Positions 1 to 10,699 are shown, numbered from the stretch's first letter. The stretch: DNA of 64,000 nucleotides from Bettongia penicillata ogilbyi (GCA_023548195.1 JAJHZJ010000413.1:16341941-16405940), one strand, 5' to 3'. Numbers and translations are program-made. The notes: generated from the letters alone by a model not told the origin.

Positions 1-261
1 CTGATAGTCGTGTTGTGTAAGACTAACTGAATTGCCATCCCTCCTAACCTGCCCCTCATTGTTTCTCTTCTGTCCCCTGATCCTGTCCCTCCCCAAGTGT
101 TGACTCTTAATTACTCCCTCCTCCCTTTGCCCTCCCTTCCATCATCCCCCCCCCCAATATCTCCTTCTCCCCCGCTTTCTTATACTGTAAGATAGGTTTT
201 CATACCAAAATGAGTGTGCATTTCACTCCTTCGTTTAGTCAAATGTGATGAGGGTAAACTT

Positions 262-287
262 TTGTTTGTTTGTTTGTTTGTTTTTTT
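262..287. repeat. (TTTG)n stretch in 3' UTR of copy A
   Basis: Five or more TTTG units lie where copy C has an A-rich (AAAC)-like run. It is a variable simple tract inside the 3' UTR. Confidence 0.8.
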
Positions 288-473
288 CCCTCAGCTCTCC
301 TCGTTTTCCCTCCACTAAAAACATCTCCTACTTGCCTCTTATATGACATATAGTTACCCCCTTCCATTTCCCCCTCTTTCCTCTCACTACATTTCTCTCT
401 CACCATTTACCTTAATTTCTTTTAAGGTATGGTCCCATCCTATTCAGTTCAATCTGTGCTCTCTGTCTCTGCA

Positions 474-527
474 TGTGAATGCATGTGTGTATGTGTGTGC
501 ATGCGTGTACATGTGTATGTGTGGTCC
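474..527. repeat. TG-rich tract in 3' UTR of copy A
   Basis: Alternating TG/ATG units occupy the same 3' UTR position as the CA-rich tracts of copy B (14411-14456) and copy C (46756-46811). It is therefore an inherited part of the element that varies in length. Confidence 0.75.
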
Positions 528-657
528 CACCAACCACCCAGATACTGAAAAGTTTTAAGAGTTAGAAATACTGTCCTTCCCTGTATGAATGCAAACAGTT
601 CATTTCTGGTAAGTCCCTTAATACTTCTCCTTGCTGTTTACTTTTGCATGCTTCCTC

Positions 658-1764
658 TCATTCTTGTGTTTGAAAGTCAAATTTTCTTTTCAGCTCTGGT
701 CTTTTCATTAAGAATGATTGAAAGTCCTCTGTTTCATTGAAAGACCATATTTTCCCTTGAAGTATTATACTCAGTTTAGCTGGGTAGGTGATTCTTGGTT
801 TGAGTCCTAGTTCCTTTGCCTTCTGGAATATCCTATTCCACGCCCTTCGATCCCTTAATGTAGAAGCTGCTAGATCTTGGGTTATCCTGATTGTATTTCC
901 ACAGTACTGGAATTGTTTGTTTCTGGCTGCTTGCAAGATTTTTTCCTTGAGCTGGGAGTTCTGGAATTTGGCCACAATGTTCCTAGGAGTTTCTCTTTTT
1001 GGATCTCTTTCAGGTGGTGATCGATGGATTCTTTCAATACTTATTTTGCCCTCTGGTCCTAGAATGTCAGGGCAGTTTTCCTTGATAATTTCATGCAAGA
1101 CGATGTCTAGGCTCTTTTTTTGATCATGGCTTTCAGGTAGTCCCTTAATTTTTAAGTTGTCTCTCCTTGATCTATTTTCCAGGTCAGTTGTTTTTCCCAT
1201 GAGATATTTCACATTCTCTTCCATTTTATCGTTCTTTTGGTTTTGTTTGGTGATTTCTTGGTTTCTCATAAAGTCATTAGACTCCATCTGTTCCATTCTA
1301 ATTTTGAGAGAACTATTAAATTCAGTGAGCTTTTGAGCCTCTTTTTCCATTTGGCTCATTCTGCTTTTGAATGCATTCTTCTCCTCATTGGCTTTTTGAA
1401 CCTCTTTTGCCAATTGAGTGAGCCTATTTTTCAAGGTGTTAATTTCCTCAGCATTTTTTTGGGTTTCCTTTACCAAGATATTGACCTTTTTTTCATACTC
1501 TACTTGCATCTTTGTCATTTCTCTTCCCAGTTTTTCCTCCACCTGTCTAACTTGCTTTTCAAAATCCTTTTTAAGCTCTTCCAAGGCCTGAGCCCACCCA
1601 ACACCCCCCTGGGGTGTCTGGGGTACTGAGGCCCCGCCCTCCACATCTTTCCCTGATGGGAAAAATACGTCCTCGTCCTCCCCATCAGATCCGAAGGTCG
1701 GGATCATTTGCATTTGTTGGAAAAAACTCTCCAAAGTCTTATTTTTCTTCCCCTTTCTAGGCAT
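658..1764 (-). CDS. L1-type ORF1 protein (RNA-binding, coiled-coil), intact, 368 aa
   Basis: The product is the RNA-binding partner of L1-type retrotransposons: it forms trimers, coats the element RNA and acts as a nucleic-acid chaperone in a cytoplasmic particle. It has a basic N-terminus (MPRKGKKNK), an acidic patch near residues 26-34 (DGEDED), a long Glu/Lys/Gln-rich coiled coil at about residues 55-190, an RRM-like domain opening with LENRSRRDNLKIKGLPE, and a C-terminal domain with ITQDLAASTLRDRRAW and PRITYPAKLS, which matches the conserved L1 ORF1 C-terminus. The length is near the roughly 340 aa of human ORF1p. The start is the ATG at 1764, with A at -3, and the same ATG begins the frame in copies B and C. 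No stop or frameshift is present, unlike B (six stops) and C (two stops, three frameshifts). Host co-option is possible but nothing here shows it. Confidence 0.85.
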   Translation of the reverse strand: MPRKGKKNKTLESFFQQMQMIPTFGSDGEDEDVFFPSGKDVEGGASVPQTPQGGVGWAQALEELKKDFEKQVRQVEEKLGREMTKMQVEYEKKVNILVKETQKNAEEINTLKNRLTQLAKEVQKANEEKNAFKSRMSQMEKEAQKLTEFNSSLKIRMEQMESNDFMRNQEITKQNQKNDKMEENVKYLMGKTTDLENRSRRDNLKIKGLPESHDQKKSLDIVLHEIIKENCPDILGPEGKISIERIHRSPPERDPKRETPRNIVAKFQNSQLKEKILQAARNKQFQYCGNTIRITQDLAASTLRDRRAWNRIFQKAKELGLKPRITYPAKLSIILQGKIWSFNETEDFQSFLMKRPELKRKFDFQTQE

Positions 1765-2167
1765 TTTCCCGGCCAGTTACTTGACTTCTGAGATTCCTTT
1801 CCACCTCCGCCTGGATCCGCCCAGCTAGTCCTTGGCCTCTGAGATTCAAATGCGCTTTCCCGCGGCAAACTTTAGATCTGGCGCAGGGTGGGGGCAGGGC
1901 CGCCTCCTAAGTTGGGCCTTCAGGGGCTTTCTGAAGAGACTTTCAGGAACGGAGCGTGTGGGGGCGGGGTGGGGGGCCCCGCCTGCTGTGCTCAGCTCCC
2001 TTGGGGTTTTATTCAGAGGCGTTCAGCAGTAGAGCAGGGTGGGGGCAGGGCCATCTCTCCTGCTCGGCTCCCTCAGGTTGGAAAGACCTTCAGTATTGAA
2101 GATCCTGCCTGCTGCTGGGGGATTCCTGAGTCCCGGGCCGTTGCCCGCCTCAGCCGCCCGCCCACGC

Positions 2168-2244
2168 CTCTGCCTCCGCCGCTTCCTGCCCCCGTCTCTG
2201 CCTCCGCCGCTTCCTGCCCCGTCTCTGCCACCGTCGCTTCCTCC
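2168..2244. repeat. GC-rich tandem repeat, about 26-27 bp x 3, in 5' UTR of copy A
   Basis: Three consecutive units begin TCTGCC(T/A)CCG and continue (C/T)CGCTTCCT. The first two are nearly identical and the third is diverged. Copy C has only a single-unit equivalent, so the array expanded in the lineage of copy A. Confidence 0.7.
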
Positions 2245-2583
2245 CGAGGGGGCCCGCTCCCCTCCCCTAGCGCAGGCTTCTTACTGACCTTTAGCTTCTG
2301 TGGGCGGAGGGACTTTCCCGGCTGCCGGAGATTCTCCCGGAGCTTTCCTCTCTGAAGTCTGCTCAGGTCAGCTTCTCTGGGTCGCGGCCAGGGGTGGGGG
2401 TGGGGTCCGCTTTCTAGGGTGCGATGGACCCCGGGGACGGCTCTCCAGGGTTCAGTGGAACGGAAATCTCTTCCCCTATGTTTGTGCACCCCCTGCAGAG
2501 ATTCAGAATTTATGGGGATCTCCGTTTACCTCAATTCCATGGGTTGTGGGCTTGGAGCTCGTGAATGTGCGTCCTTCTACTCC

Positions 2584-2593
2584 GCCATCTTGG
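2584..2593 (-). promoter_or_regulatory. YY1-like site at the 5' end of copy A
   Basis: The minus strand reads CCAAGATGGCGG about 10 bp inside the element. This matches the YY1 consensus and occupies the same place as the YY1 site at the start of human L1, where it sets accurate initiation. Copies B, C, D and E keep the same motif at their 5' ends. Confidence 0.55.
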
Positions 2594-2603
2594 CTCCGCC
2601 CCC

Positions 2604-3739
2604 TCTATGATCCTGTTTTGCCCACCAATAACAAAAGAGATGAGAAAAGGAAAGTAAAGCATGATCAATCTGAGAAGGACCTCTGACCACTTAATTTAAC
2701 ACATAACTTTGTGATGCCTCCTGCGGGGTTCAAGAACATTACTTCATCTTATTCAATATTGATCTCTCATATGCTGACAGAAATATCAAGCCTTCTGAAA
2801 GCATTCACTTGTCTGAGGTCTATTTTTTTTTTTAACTAATCCAGAATTCTTGGCCCTACAATAGCAAATACAAATAATCAAAAGTATCAATTCAGTTGCA
2901 ATGTACAATTGCCTATACTGAGATCAGTTCAACATCTTCAGGGTTGGATTATAATAAACACAATATACCAAATTGAATTCAACAGATCATATTAAAATAT
3001 ATGTATTAGAAATGCCTTTACCAGACTTTGACTCCCCTGTTGGAGTCAATTATTAAAATACACATTTTTAATTTCTTTCCATAACTGTAATTGCTTGTGC
3101 CAGTTTAGTTGTAAATAGAATTTTATAAATTCCTTTAAGTTATTGAGTTTTCTTTAAATGGGGGTTTGAATTTGTTTCTCTTTGATATGTCTAATTTTTG
3201 GTAAAGAATATTTCCTGAAAAATCTGAAAACTTTTATATTCAAGTAAAATGTAAGCTTTTTGAAAGAAGAGGTTAGAAAGAAGAAGTAAGGACAGTAGGG
3301 GAATTTTGTAGAAATTGGTTTCTTCTTTATATAGGAGGGGGAAAATGTAAAAGTTAGAACTATCTGAAGGTGGAATACGTTGCTTTATAAGAAAGTCAGT
3401 TCCTTATCACCACTGTTTTTTCAATGAAAGCCAAATGCCTATCTAACATCAAGGTTGCTAGAGCAGGGATTCATCTAAAGATACTGAATGGCATAGGTCA
3501 CCTCCAAGGTCCTTGCCAACATGGAGAGAATGTGATTTTCTATTACTAATTGTGTCTCATTTCTTCTTCTTACAACATGAATAAAGTAGCTCATTTTCAA
3601 TATTTGCCTGGGGTAAAGAAAGTGACTAATACCTGAGTTACAAATTGCTTTCTTGTTTTGCATTACTGACAACTAATGGATTGATACTATTTTCCTGTGT
3701 TATTTCCTCATATAAAGTTATTCTGTTCTGCGGCCCATC
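2604..3739. other. No recognised feature
   Basis: AT-rich unique-looking DNA. Only chance reading frames are present, and no repeat family is recognised. Confidence 0.5.
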
Positions 3740-4550
3740 TTTCACATAACTTCCAAAATTATATTTTAAAAGCTTAAGTCAGAGCTTGTCAGTTCTTTGC
3801 TCAATAAATTTCTGTGGCTCCCTATTATTTCTATGAATGGTAACTCATCAATTTGGCATTGCAAGTCTTTCACATTCTGGCTCCCACCTACCTGTCCAGC
3901 ATTACTATGCAATAGTCCTCTTGATACACTCTTGACAGCTTATAAATGTGAATTTGCTTGTTTTAACTTCTTGCTACTCAAAGATGACATTCCATTGCTT
4001 GTCTTTAGGGATATGTTCAGTCTTTCTTCTATGCCTTGAATGTTCCCCTTTTCTGTTACTTAGGATCCCTATTTTCCTTGAAAACTTAATTAAAATGCCA
4101 TTTCACAAGTGAGACCTTTCATGATGCTCTCAGCTTCTAGGTTCTCCCTCCTCCAAAATGTTATTTTTCAGTCATGTCTGAAACTGCATGGCCTCTTTTG
4201 GAATTTTCTTGGCAAAGACACTGGACTGGTTTGCTCTTTCTTTCTCTAGCTCATTTAAGAGATAAGGAACTGAGACAAACAGGATCACACAGCCATTAAG
4301 GTCTGAGATTGGATTTGAACTCACAAAGATGAGCAAGTCTTTTTTACTTCTGGCCCAGCACTCTGCCTATTGGGTCACCTAGTTGCTCCTTCAAAATACT
4401 TTGTATTTATTTTGTATGTGTTATGTATTGACTTGTATAGGTATATATTGTCTCTCCAATTGAGTGTAATGTCTTTGAGGGATGTCTTGCCATTTTTCCT
4501 TTTGCTATTATATTGCTATTATAGTAAGAATTTAATAAATTCTTCTTGAA
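3740..4550 (+). repeat. L2 LINE 3' end, interrupted by a SINE
   Basis: The left part (3740-4156) has the typical L2 3' text: TGGCTCCCTATT, a pyrimidine-rich middle, and GAAAACTTAATTAAAATGCCA. After the SINE at 4157-4388 it resumes with TTGTATTTATTTTGTATGTG, TGTAATGTCTTTGAGGG and the terminal AATAAAT-rich end. L2 is a long-dead mammalian LINE. The break at the SINE and clean resumption support a nested insertion. Confidence 0.6.
4157..4388 (-). mobile_element. tRNA-derived SINE with BovB-type tail, nested in L2
   Basis: Read on the minus strand it begins with a tRNA-like head (GGAGCAACTAGGTGACCCAA), has a CORE-like middle and ends in sequence like the BovB 3' end (ATGACTGAAA). A second copy is at 53958-54183. 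The related BovB LINE is at 60685-61640. Short flanking CAAAAT on both sides (TCCAAAATG / TTCAAAATA) may be the TSD. The non-autonomous element would use RTE/BovB machinery. Confidence 0.65.
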
Positions 4551-4570
4551 ATTCTTGAATTCTTGAAAAA

Positions 4571-4658
4571 TGTCTTTCCTTCTAGAAATGCAGATCTAAG
4601 AATCTGCGATAATAGCCTCCACCCCATGTATGTCGGGTTGCTTTCTGTTACAAGGTGT
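4571..4658 (+). repeat. 88-bp copy of LTR-like tail, flanked by 14-bp direct repeats
   Basis: This block matches 6279-6366 with 4 mismatches and no gaps. It lies between two exact copies of AAATTCTTCTTGAA (4537-4550 and 4666-4679). It sits at the 3' end of the L2 relic. No other part of the 6.3-kb LTR-like element is present here. Confidence 0.7.
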
Positions 4659-4904
4659 CTTCATCAAATTCTTCTTGAATTAAATTTCATTGAGCCTAAG
4701 AATTTCAGAGAGTGATGTTTAGAAAATCCAGGGTAAATAAGTGGTGAAAAGAAGACATGTCAAGAGAGTCCATGGAGAAAGAACAGAGTGGATTCCAAGA
4801 ACAATTCTTTCTATTCAGATTTGTTAGCTTGACCTTCAAAATACTCTAAAATATGGTGTCAAATCTCTCTTGACTCTATTTAGCATTCTTTATGTTTGGT
4901 TAGT

Positions 4905-5445
4905 TATGGTCTTTTATTCTCACAAAGGACCAAAATGACATCACTGTGCTAGAGTTAAGTTAAAGTGTGTCCAACTCTGACTGATCAGAGCAATATGAGC
5001 TTCAGATGTTCTATCACAGATCTGGCACAGATAAAATGTGAACATTTGGGATGGATTCTCTAAATTTGCATATCTTATGTTTCTGTTGAGCTATTTTAAT
5101 TCTGTTTTGCTAATAGAGCACAGTACCTTCTCTAAAGATGGCACATCAGGCTAAGTGGTCCTGTGCCAGTGTCTCCCATATCACACAATTAGTTCCAAAG
5201 TTCTCAAGGAAGACCTTGACAGTGCTCTTATATCTCTTCTTCTGACCGCTGTGAAGGCTTGGTTCTCCACACAATAGTCTTTGTGGCAAGTATTCAGTTT
5301 GTATTCAATGTGGCCAGTCCATCAGAGTTGCATATGCTGCAGCAAAGTTTGAATTTTTGGAAATTTAATTCAAGAAAGGACCTCAGTATGTGTATTTTAT
5401 TCTGCCAGATGATCTTCAGAATCTTTCTTAGACAAATGGACCACA
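4905..5445 (-). mobile_element. RTE-clade LINE, 3' fragment (RT C-terminal region)
   Basis: The minus strand carries the same region as 28710-29310, the C-terminal part of the RTE reverse-transcriptase protein. Shared sense-strand landmarks are AAAGACTATTGTGTGGAGAA, TCAGAAGAAG and AACTTTGGAA, and the 3' end near 4905 reads like GGTCCTTTGTGAGAATAAA. Stops and indels break every frame. The 5' part is missing, as is usual for truncated LINE copies. Confidence 0.7.
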
Positions 5446-5866
5446 CTTTTAGACCCATATACTTTTGTTCCTGCCATTTTCTATATTAATAATTCCATTC
5501 ACTCTCCACCATGATTTCCCTCCCCCAACCCTCTATCTAACACCTATGAAAATCTTACTTTCAGAAACACAGCAAATACTGGTTTTTTGATGAAGACTTA
5601 CTTAAATTGTAGTTTGTCTAATCCATCCCACTTGCTGAAAAAATTATCTTTCCCTTTCTCATACTTGACATTATATCAATATACAGGCAAGTATATTTGT
5701 ATGCATTTATGTGTATATGCATATGTGAGTGACATGTACATGAATACACATATGTGCAGTGTACATAAGCTATATAGGTATATGATGGCAAGCAAAGTAG
5801 GATCTCTTGTTGTTTTTGTTTTTGTATAATAAAGTTCCTCTGATTGAATAATGTGATTAAAGAAGA
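5446..5866. other. No recognised element; short TG/TA-rich stretch
   Basis: Contains an imperfect TG/CATA-rich patch at about 5690-5775. No coding or repeat family is recognised. Confidence 0.4.
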
Positions 5867-6366
5867 TCTTCCCAAGAGGCCTGGGAAGATTTGTAGGAAG
5901 GGTCCCACCTTTTGTTAATGAGGTATTGGTTCTTAAGGGTTGTAGTGACCTCTGACTCTAAAAAGTGTATAATGCCTCTGAGGTACAGTTTTGCTTTGGG
6001 GATTAGTTTTTGGAAGAAACTTTATGTGCCACATGAGACTCTGGAAAGCCACTAAGCAGTCCCTTCTACTTTGAAAACTCAGATGTTGGTGCTTCCCTTT
6101 CTGATTACTATGGTTGGACAGTTGGATGTGTCTGTTGCTCTGTCAGACATTTGGAAGTGTGTTTGTTGATTTTTGATTTCTCCATACTTTCTCTGAAGTT
6201 CAGAATGCTGACTATTTCCCCTGAACTAAGTGGATGATATATATGCTTGATTAAAGTGATTGTTGAGCCCTCAAAAGTTGTCTTTCCTTCTAGAAATGCA
6301 GATCTAAGAATCTGCGATAATAGCCTCCACTCCATGTATGTCAGGGTGCTTTTTGTTACAAGGTGT
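5867..6366 (+). repeat. Possible solo LTR (unassigned ERV-type)
   Basis: About 500 bp of moderately GC-rich unique-looking sequence ends in a block (ATTAAAGTGATTGTTGAGCC, then CTGCGATAATAGCCTCC, then TTGTTACA) that resembles the R/U5 end of endogenous-retrovirus LTRs. The last 88 bp recur at 4571-4658, which shows the right half is a repeat. The 5' boundary and a TSD were not found, so the call is tentative. Confidence 0.35.
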
Positions 6367-6440
6367 AAAGCTAGGTATCAATTAATGAAAATAACGAAGT
6401 CTATGAGGTACTTACATTATTATTATGGATTTGAGCCATA

Positions 6441-6880
6441 ATTCTGCTAATATTATGCTAATTGACCCAATGTCTACATACAATGAAATTTTAAGTAAGA
6501 TTGTATTTATTATTATTTTATAAACAAATAATAAGAAAATATATTTCTGATGCAATTTTTTTTACAAGTTAACACAGTAACTATGGAAAGAAAAGTTTAA
6601 AATTAAAAATATATTAAATATCACACTTAAAGTTGTCTACAATGATAATCTACTAAAAATCACTATTGAAATTTAAATTATTGTAGCAGCATAGACTGAA
6701 TTATTTTGTATATCTTTAAATTTACATATATATGTTGTTAAGTACAGAAATCTTTGCAAATTTCAATTTGCATACTTCATTCTACATTAAGGTCAGAATT
6801 TGTTTTCATTTTTGTTTTTTTTATGATTGCTGCAACTTGAGAGATATTTCAAATTCTTTTGGAATGAATCCTTAATTTTC
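6441..6880. other. AT-rich, no recognised feature
   Basis: Runs of A and T with no recognisable element or frame. Confidence 0.45.
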
Positions 6881-7273
6881 TCCTTATCTCCTTTTCAACA
6901 TTATTATGGCTTTCTTCAACTATTCATTCCTAATTTAAATGAAGCAGATTATCATTATTCAGTTCTTCTGAGTTAGAATTTAGCAATTCTTGGCTAAGTC
7001 ATTCAGAGTTCTTCATTAAATGTTGTTGCTGTCACTGTGTATAGTGTTCTCTTGGATCTCTTCACTTGACTATGCATATCAGTTCATGTAAGTCTTTCCA
7101 GGTTTTTCTGAAATCTTCCTGCTTGTCATTTTCTGCAGCCCAATAATATTATTTTACAATCATACACCACAACTTGTTTAGTTGCTCTCTGATTGATACA
7201 CATCCATAAATATTTTCCATTTTTTTTGTCCATTTTGTTAAGGGTTCTTTCTATAAAAAAAAAAAAAAATTAA
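6881..7273 (-). repeat. Degenerate L1 3' region
   Basis: The plus strand carries TATCAGTTCATGTAAGTCTT, TCTTCCTGCTTGTCATTTTC and TACACCACAACTTGTTTAGT. These match, at lower identity, the end of ORF2 in the L1 at 54418-58545 (TATATGTCTTTCCAGGCTTC, CATATACCATAAATTATTCA). It is old and fragmented. Confidence 0.55.
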
Positions 7274-7829
7274 CAAAATTGTAGGTAATGTGGTACATAG
7301 TAGTATGTCACATCCATACATAACCACAGGCAAATGCAGACTGACAATAAATATATTGGTGGGTTCAAAACCTTGAATAGCTTGCAAATTTTACCTTTAT
7401 TGGATTTCGGTTCACATTGAATGTGACTTAGTATCATTTTATAATTAATGCTAAATCAAATGTCATATTATTCTAACACATCAATTATGACTTAGTTGTA
7501 ATGTATATGTGTGTTTAGTTTAGAACTCAATACTTAGAAATGTGCAAACTTCCTCATGTCCTGAATCACCTTATCTCTTAATGTATGCATGTATTCTTGT
7601 AAATCGCATACTTTCATTTGCTATCCTTTACTTCTATAACATTTCAGTTTATAATAATTTTGTCAAAATCTGGTACTATCAAGGATAAAATGAAAATTAT
7701 TTTGGTGGAGTATAATTGACTTGGAATCTTTCACAAACTTGAAAATACTGTATACATATTACTACTATTACTACTTATTATTTGTCATTATTGGTACAAA
7801 TGTGTCTTTCCAAATTGAGGACTACAGTA
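7274..7829. other. No recognised feature
   Basis: AT-rich DNA after a short A-run. Confidence 0.4.
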
Positions 7830-7985
7830 AATAGAGAAGTATATTTAGAATAGAGGCCTCATCTCTACTATTTCCTATGCATGCTCTTGGAAAAGTCAAT
7901 TCACTATTTTAAAACATATTTTGTCATCTGTAAAATAGAGGAAATGTACTAGATTATTTTTAAATTGCTTCACAATCCTAAATAT
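7830..7985 (+). repeat. MIR-type SINE relic
   Basis: Contains the order GGAAAAGTCAATTCACT, TTGTCATCTGTAAAATAGAG, AGATTATTTTTAAAT, which is the MIR core-to-tail order (cytosolic-tRNA-derived SINE). Confidence 0.5.
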
Positions 7986-9107
7986 ATGATTTTTGATAGA
8001 GATTTTCCTTCTTAGTGAGTATACTCCAGTTCCCTCCTCAAGAGCTAGGCTGCTGTATTTGCCAGAGTACCCTAAGGGTTTGTGGATGCCTCTTTACTAT
8101 TGTCATCAGTTTGAATTTCCACCAACTATTTTCCTCATAATTAGATTTCAGTCAGTCACTATCACTCTAATCTCATTTTATCACTAAACATCAGGAAGCT
8201 TTTACATAGAGATATTTACTTCAAAGATGTAGCAAAAACAAAGAACAGATATTTCCTCCAGTATTTTGGAGGCATATTCTCCCCTATAGCACTTCAGTCT
8301 TTGAGGGAATAGGCTGAACATTTTGCTCATTTAAGTTAGCTCAGTTACGACAGATCATCGGTTGCACCAAGTTAATTCTGAAAGTTAATTCTTTCTTAGA
8401 CAAGTCCTCTCCTCAGCCTCATGGGGTCCCAACTGTCATTCATTCATTCATTTTTTGCTCTTTGGGTAGAGTTTCACCAGTTACAAATCCAGACTCTGGA
8501 ATGCCAGGTTACCAAGTTGCCCTCCCAATTTATATTTTGTGATCTTTTTATTGGTCACTGTGAGAGGAGTCACCAAGATCCCCAGGAGCAATAAGGTAAA
8601 GAGGTAGTGGCTGAAGTTCATAAACCTTTTAGAATGCCTGAAAAATCTTTCAGTTTCTCTATCACTAAATATTCAGTTAATGAGGAAGAGTTATAAAATG
8701 TGCACACATTGGCCACAGTCTCACCAAAGTGCTTCCACTTTACATCATGACTATTTTGCTTAAAGCATGTAACAGCATTTCCATATGCAGAGATATTGTA
8801 TGTAGGTATCAGACTTCCTTTTGATCTTAAGCGAAACCTTGATTTTAGCTAATGTAGTTGATGAATAATGGTGGAATGATAAATAACAGGTAAATATATT
8901 GAAAGGGTTACAAATTTGGAATTTTTTATGAAAACAAAAATCTCAGTTTACTTATACTAGGTAGTCTGATTAAAAATAATTACTTTTTTGTTTATAAATT
9001 TTAATTTCTAATTACTGTGCACTAATTTTTCTTCTTGGTCTCCATCTCCCACAATGAAAAATGGAAAAATGCAAAGCCCTTGTAACATATAATGAGAGTC
9101 AAGCAAC
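7986..9107. other. No recognised feature
   Basis: Mixed-composition DNA with a short (ATTC)n at 8437-8450. No element or gene is recognised. Confidence 0.4.
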
Positions 9108-9155
9108 ACACGCACACACACACACACGCACACACACACACACACACAAACACAC
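9108..9155. repeat. (CA)n microsatellite
   Basis: CA repeats with a few CG and AA interruptions. Confidence 0.9.
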
Positions 9156-9159
9156 CAAC

Positions 9160-10640
9160 AGGCAGGCTATCTAAAACATGTACTTCTAATTTAGCAAATT
9201 AAATTATTACTTTGTCCATAAAGTGGACAGGTGATTGGAACTATTTTTTTAAAATAAGATCATGATAAAACTGAGCAAAAAGGAGATAAAAATAAAATAT
9301 TTATAAGTCCAGAGCTATGATTCCTGCTATGGTATAGGTAGGGGTATTTTATTAAAAGGACTGAGGATGTAGTGAGTCTTATTTTGATACTATAGTGATT
9401 GTGTTTAACTTACCAAATGGTACAGTCATCTGGCTGCTGTGTCATTTGAAAAATAAAACTAAATCTAGGGATGGAACTGGAACAGATTTCAAAGTGTTTA
9501 GGTTTGTCTTTTTAGTATTTCCATACATTAGGACTCACCTACTTTCCAGATGTGTCATGTCTTTGAATTTTTCCAAGGTTGATCAATCTCCCATTCCTGT
9601 ACGACACCCAGGTCTGCTTAATACTATGAAATTATATAGACTTCTCCCTCACTGAAAATATAATTATCAAAGTGAAAAAAAAGAAGCAATGAAAGGAATT
9701 TGATTAAACTAATTCATCCTGGTATGTGAATGACTAGTGCTACATCTTTCTGGGAGATATGTGGATTTTAAAAGAGTTATTTATTAACCTAAATGCATCT
9801 GTAAGTGATGGTATCTCAGAGAAGTAAACCAAATAAAATGAAGACTGTCAGGAAATACTGGGCACATAAGAACTTTTGCTAATATCATTACTTACCAATT
9901 TTCAGAAGGTATGTGAAGTTCTCTGAGAAAAGTTAGAAACCTGTTGAAGCCTTTAGATGAAGGGAGTATATATCGAATATATTATATATGCAGGTAAGTT
10001 AACAACTTGATAAAATAAAATAGTTTGAAATAGGTCAGATAAGCAGAAGCATGTATGTTCTGAAGAAAGCAAAAGGATAAGTTATCATAAGCAAAATTAA
10101 GTAAGGTTAGAATGCTAACTTAAACATTAGTAAAAGATACAAAAAAAAATACTTGGAAGCAAATAAAAAGTACAACAACCATACCTTTAAATGAGAATGA
10201 ATTAAATAATTGAATATTAAAGAGCTGAAGAAAAGAATACAAACCTATGTAGCCACTGTATACAAAAAATACTAAAAACAAATGCCTAGAAAATTAAATA
10301 GAAATAGAACACAAGTTGTGTTTTACATCAGATATTTTTTTTTAAAAAGAGAATGATAGAAGAGATGCTATCAAAGAAAAAAATTCATGTCTTAAGAGAT
10401 ACACAGAAAACATAAATAATGTCCGATATTAATACAAGTATATAAGAAACAAGTAGCATAAAATCTGAATTCCAAAAAACAAAAAAAGGAAATTTAACTG
10501 AATTGTGAAATTTAACTGAAAGTTATAGTGTAGGAGGTTACACCTGAATAGAGTCTTTAAGGAAAGTAGAAATATATAAAACAATATTACAGGAGATTTC
10601 AATATTCTTCTTTCAGAGAAGAATGAAAGTAAGAAAGATA
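9160..10640. other. AT-rich, no recognised feature
   Basis: A-rich on the plus strand. Some of the right part may be very old L1 ORF2, but I cannot align it. Confidence 0.35.
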
Positions 10641-10641
10641 G

Positions 10642-10643
10642 AA

Positions 10644-10675
<32 letters not shown>
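10642..10675. repeat. (AT)n microsatellite
   Basis: ATAT run interrupted once by an ACAT. Confidence 0.85.
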
Positions 10676-10699
10676 AATGAACAAATTCTTACAGAAGTT

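Larger units (their letters stand above)
1..2603 (-). mobile_element. ORF1-only L1 relative (HAL1-like), copy A, 3' end outside window
   Basis: Read on the minus strand this is a CpG-rich 5' UTR (2603-1765), an intact ORF1 (1764-658) and a 3' UTR (657-1) that runs off the window edge. The 3' UTR follows ORF1 directly; there is no ORF2 start, endonuclease or reverse transcriptase. It aligns base by base, with small gaps, to copy C (44862-47670) and copy B (12526-15298), which share the same ORF1/3' UTR junction, so the missing ORF2 is a family trait rather than a private deletion. The 5' end has the GGAGCCAAGATGGCGG start seen in the other copies. HAL1 (half-L1) is an established class of L1 derivatives that encode only ORF1; assignment to it is inference. 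Only ORF1 of this copy is unbroken, which suggests it is the youngest of the long copies. Confidence 0.85.
1765..2603 (-). promoter_or_regulatory. CpG-rich 5' UTR and presumed internal promoter of copy A
   Basis: About 840 bp upstream of ORF1 is strikingly GC- and CpG-rich compared with the AT-rich remainder of the window. L1-type elements transcribe from an internal promoter in this region, so promoter function is inferred by homology. It is longer than the matching part of copy C (about 660 bp), partly because of a GC-rich tandem repeat at 2168-2244. Retained CpGs suggest recent insertion or low germline methylation. Confidence 0.6.

Noticed and set aside
788..1629. Plus-strand frames of 111 and 130 codons opposite ORF1 of copy A.
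   Set aside because: They are antisense shadows of the ORF1 coiled-coil and RRM codons. The same antisense frames recur in copies B and C only because ORF1 is conserved.
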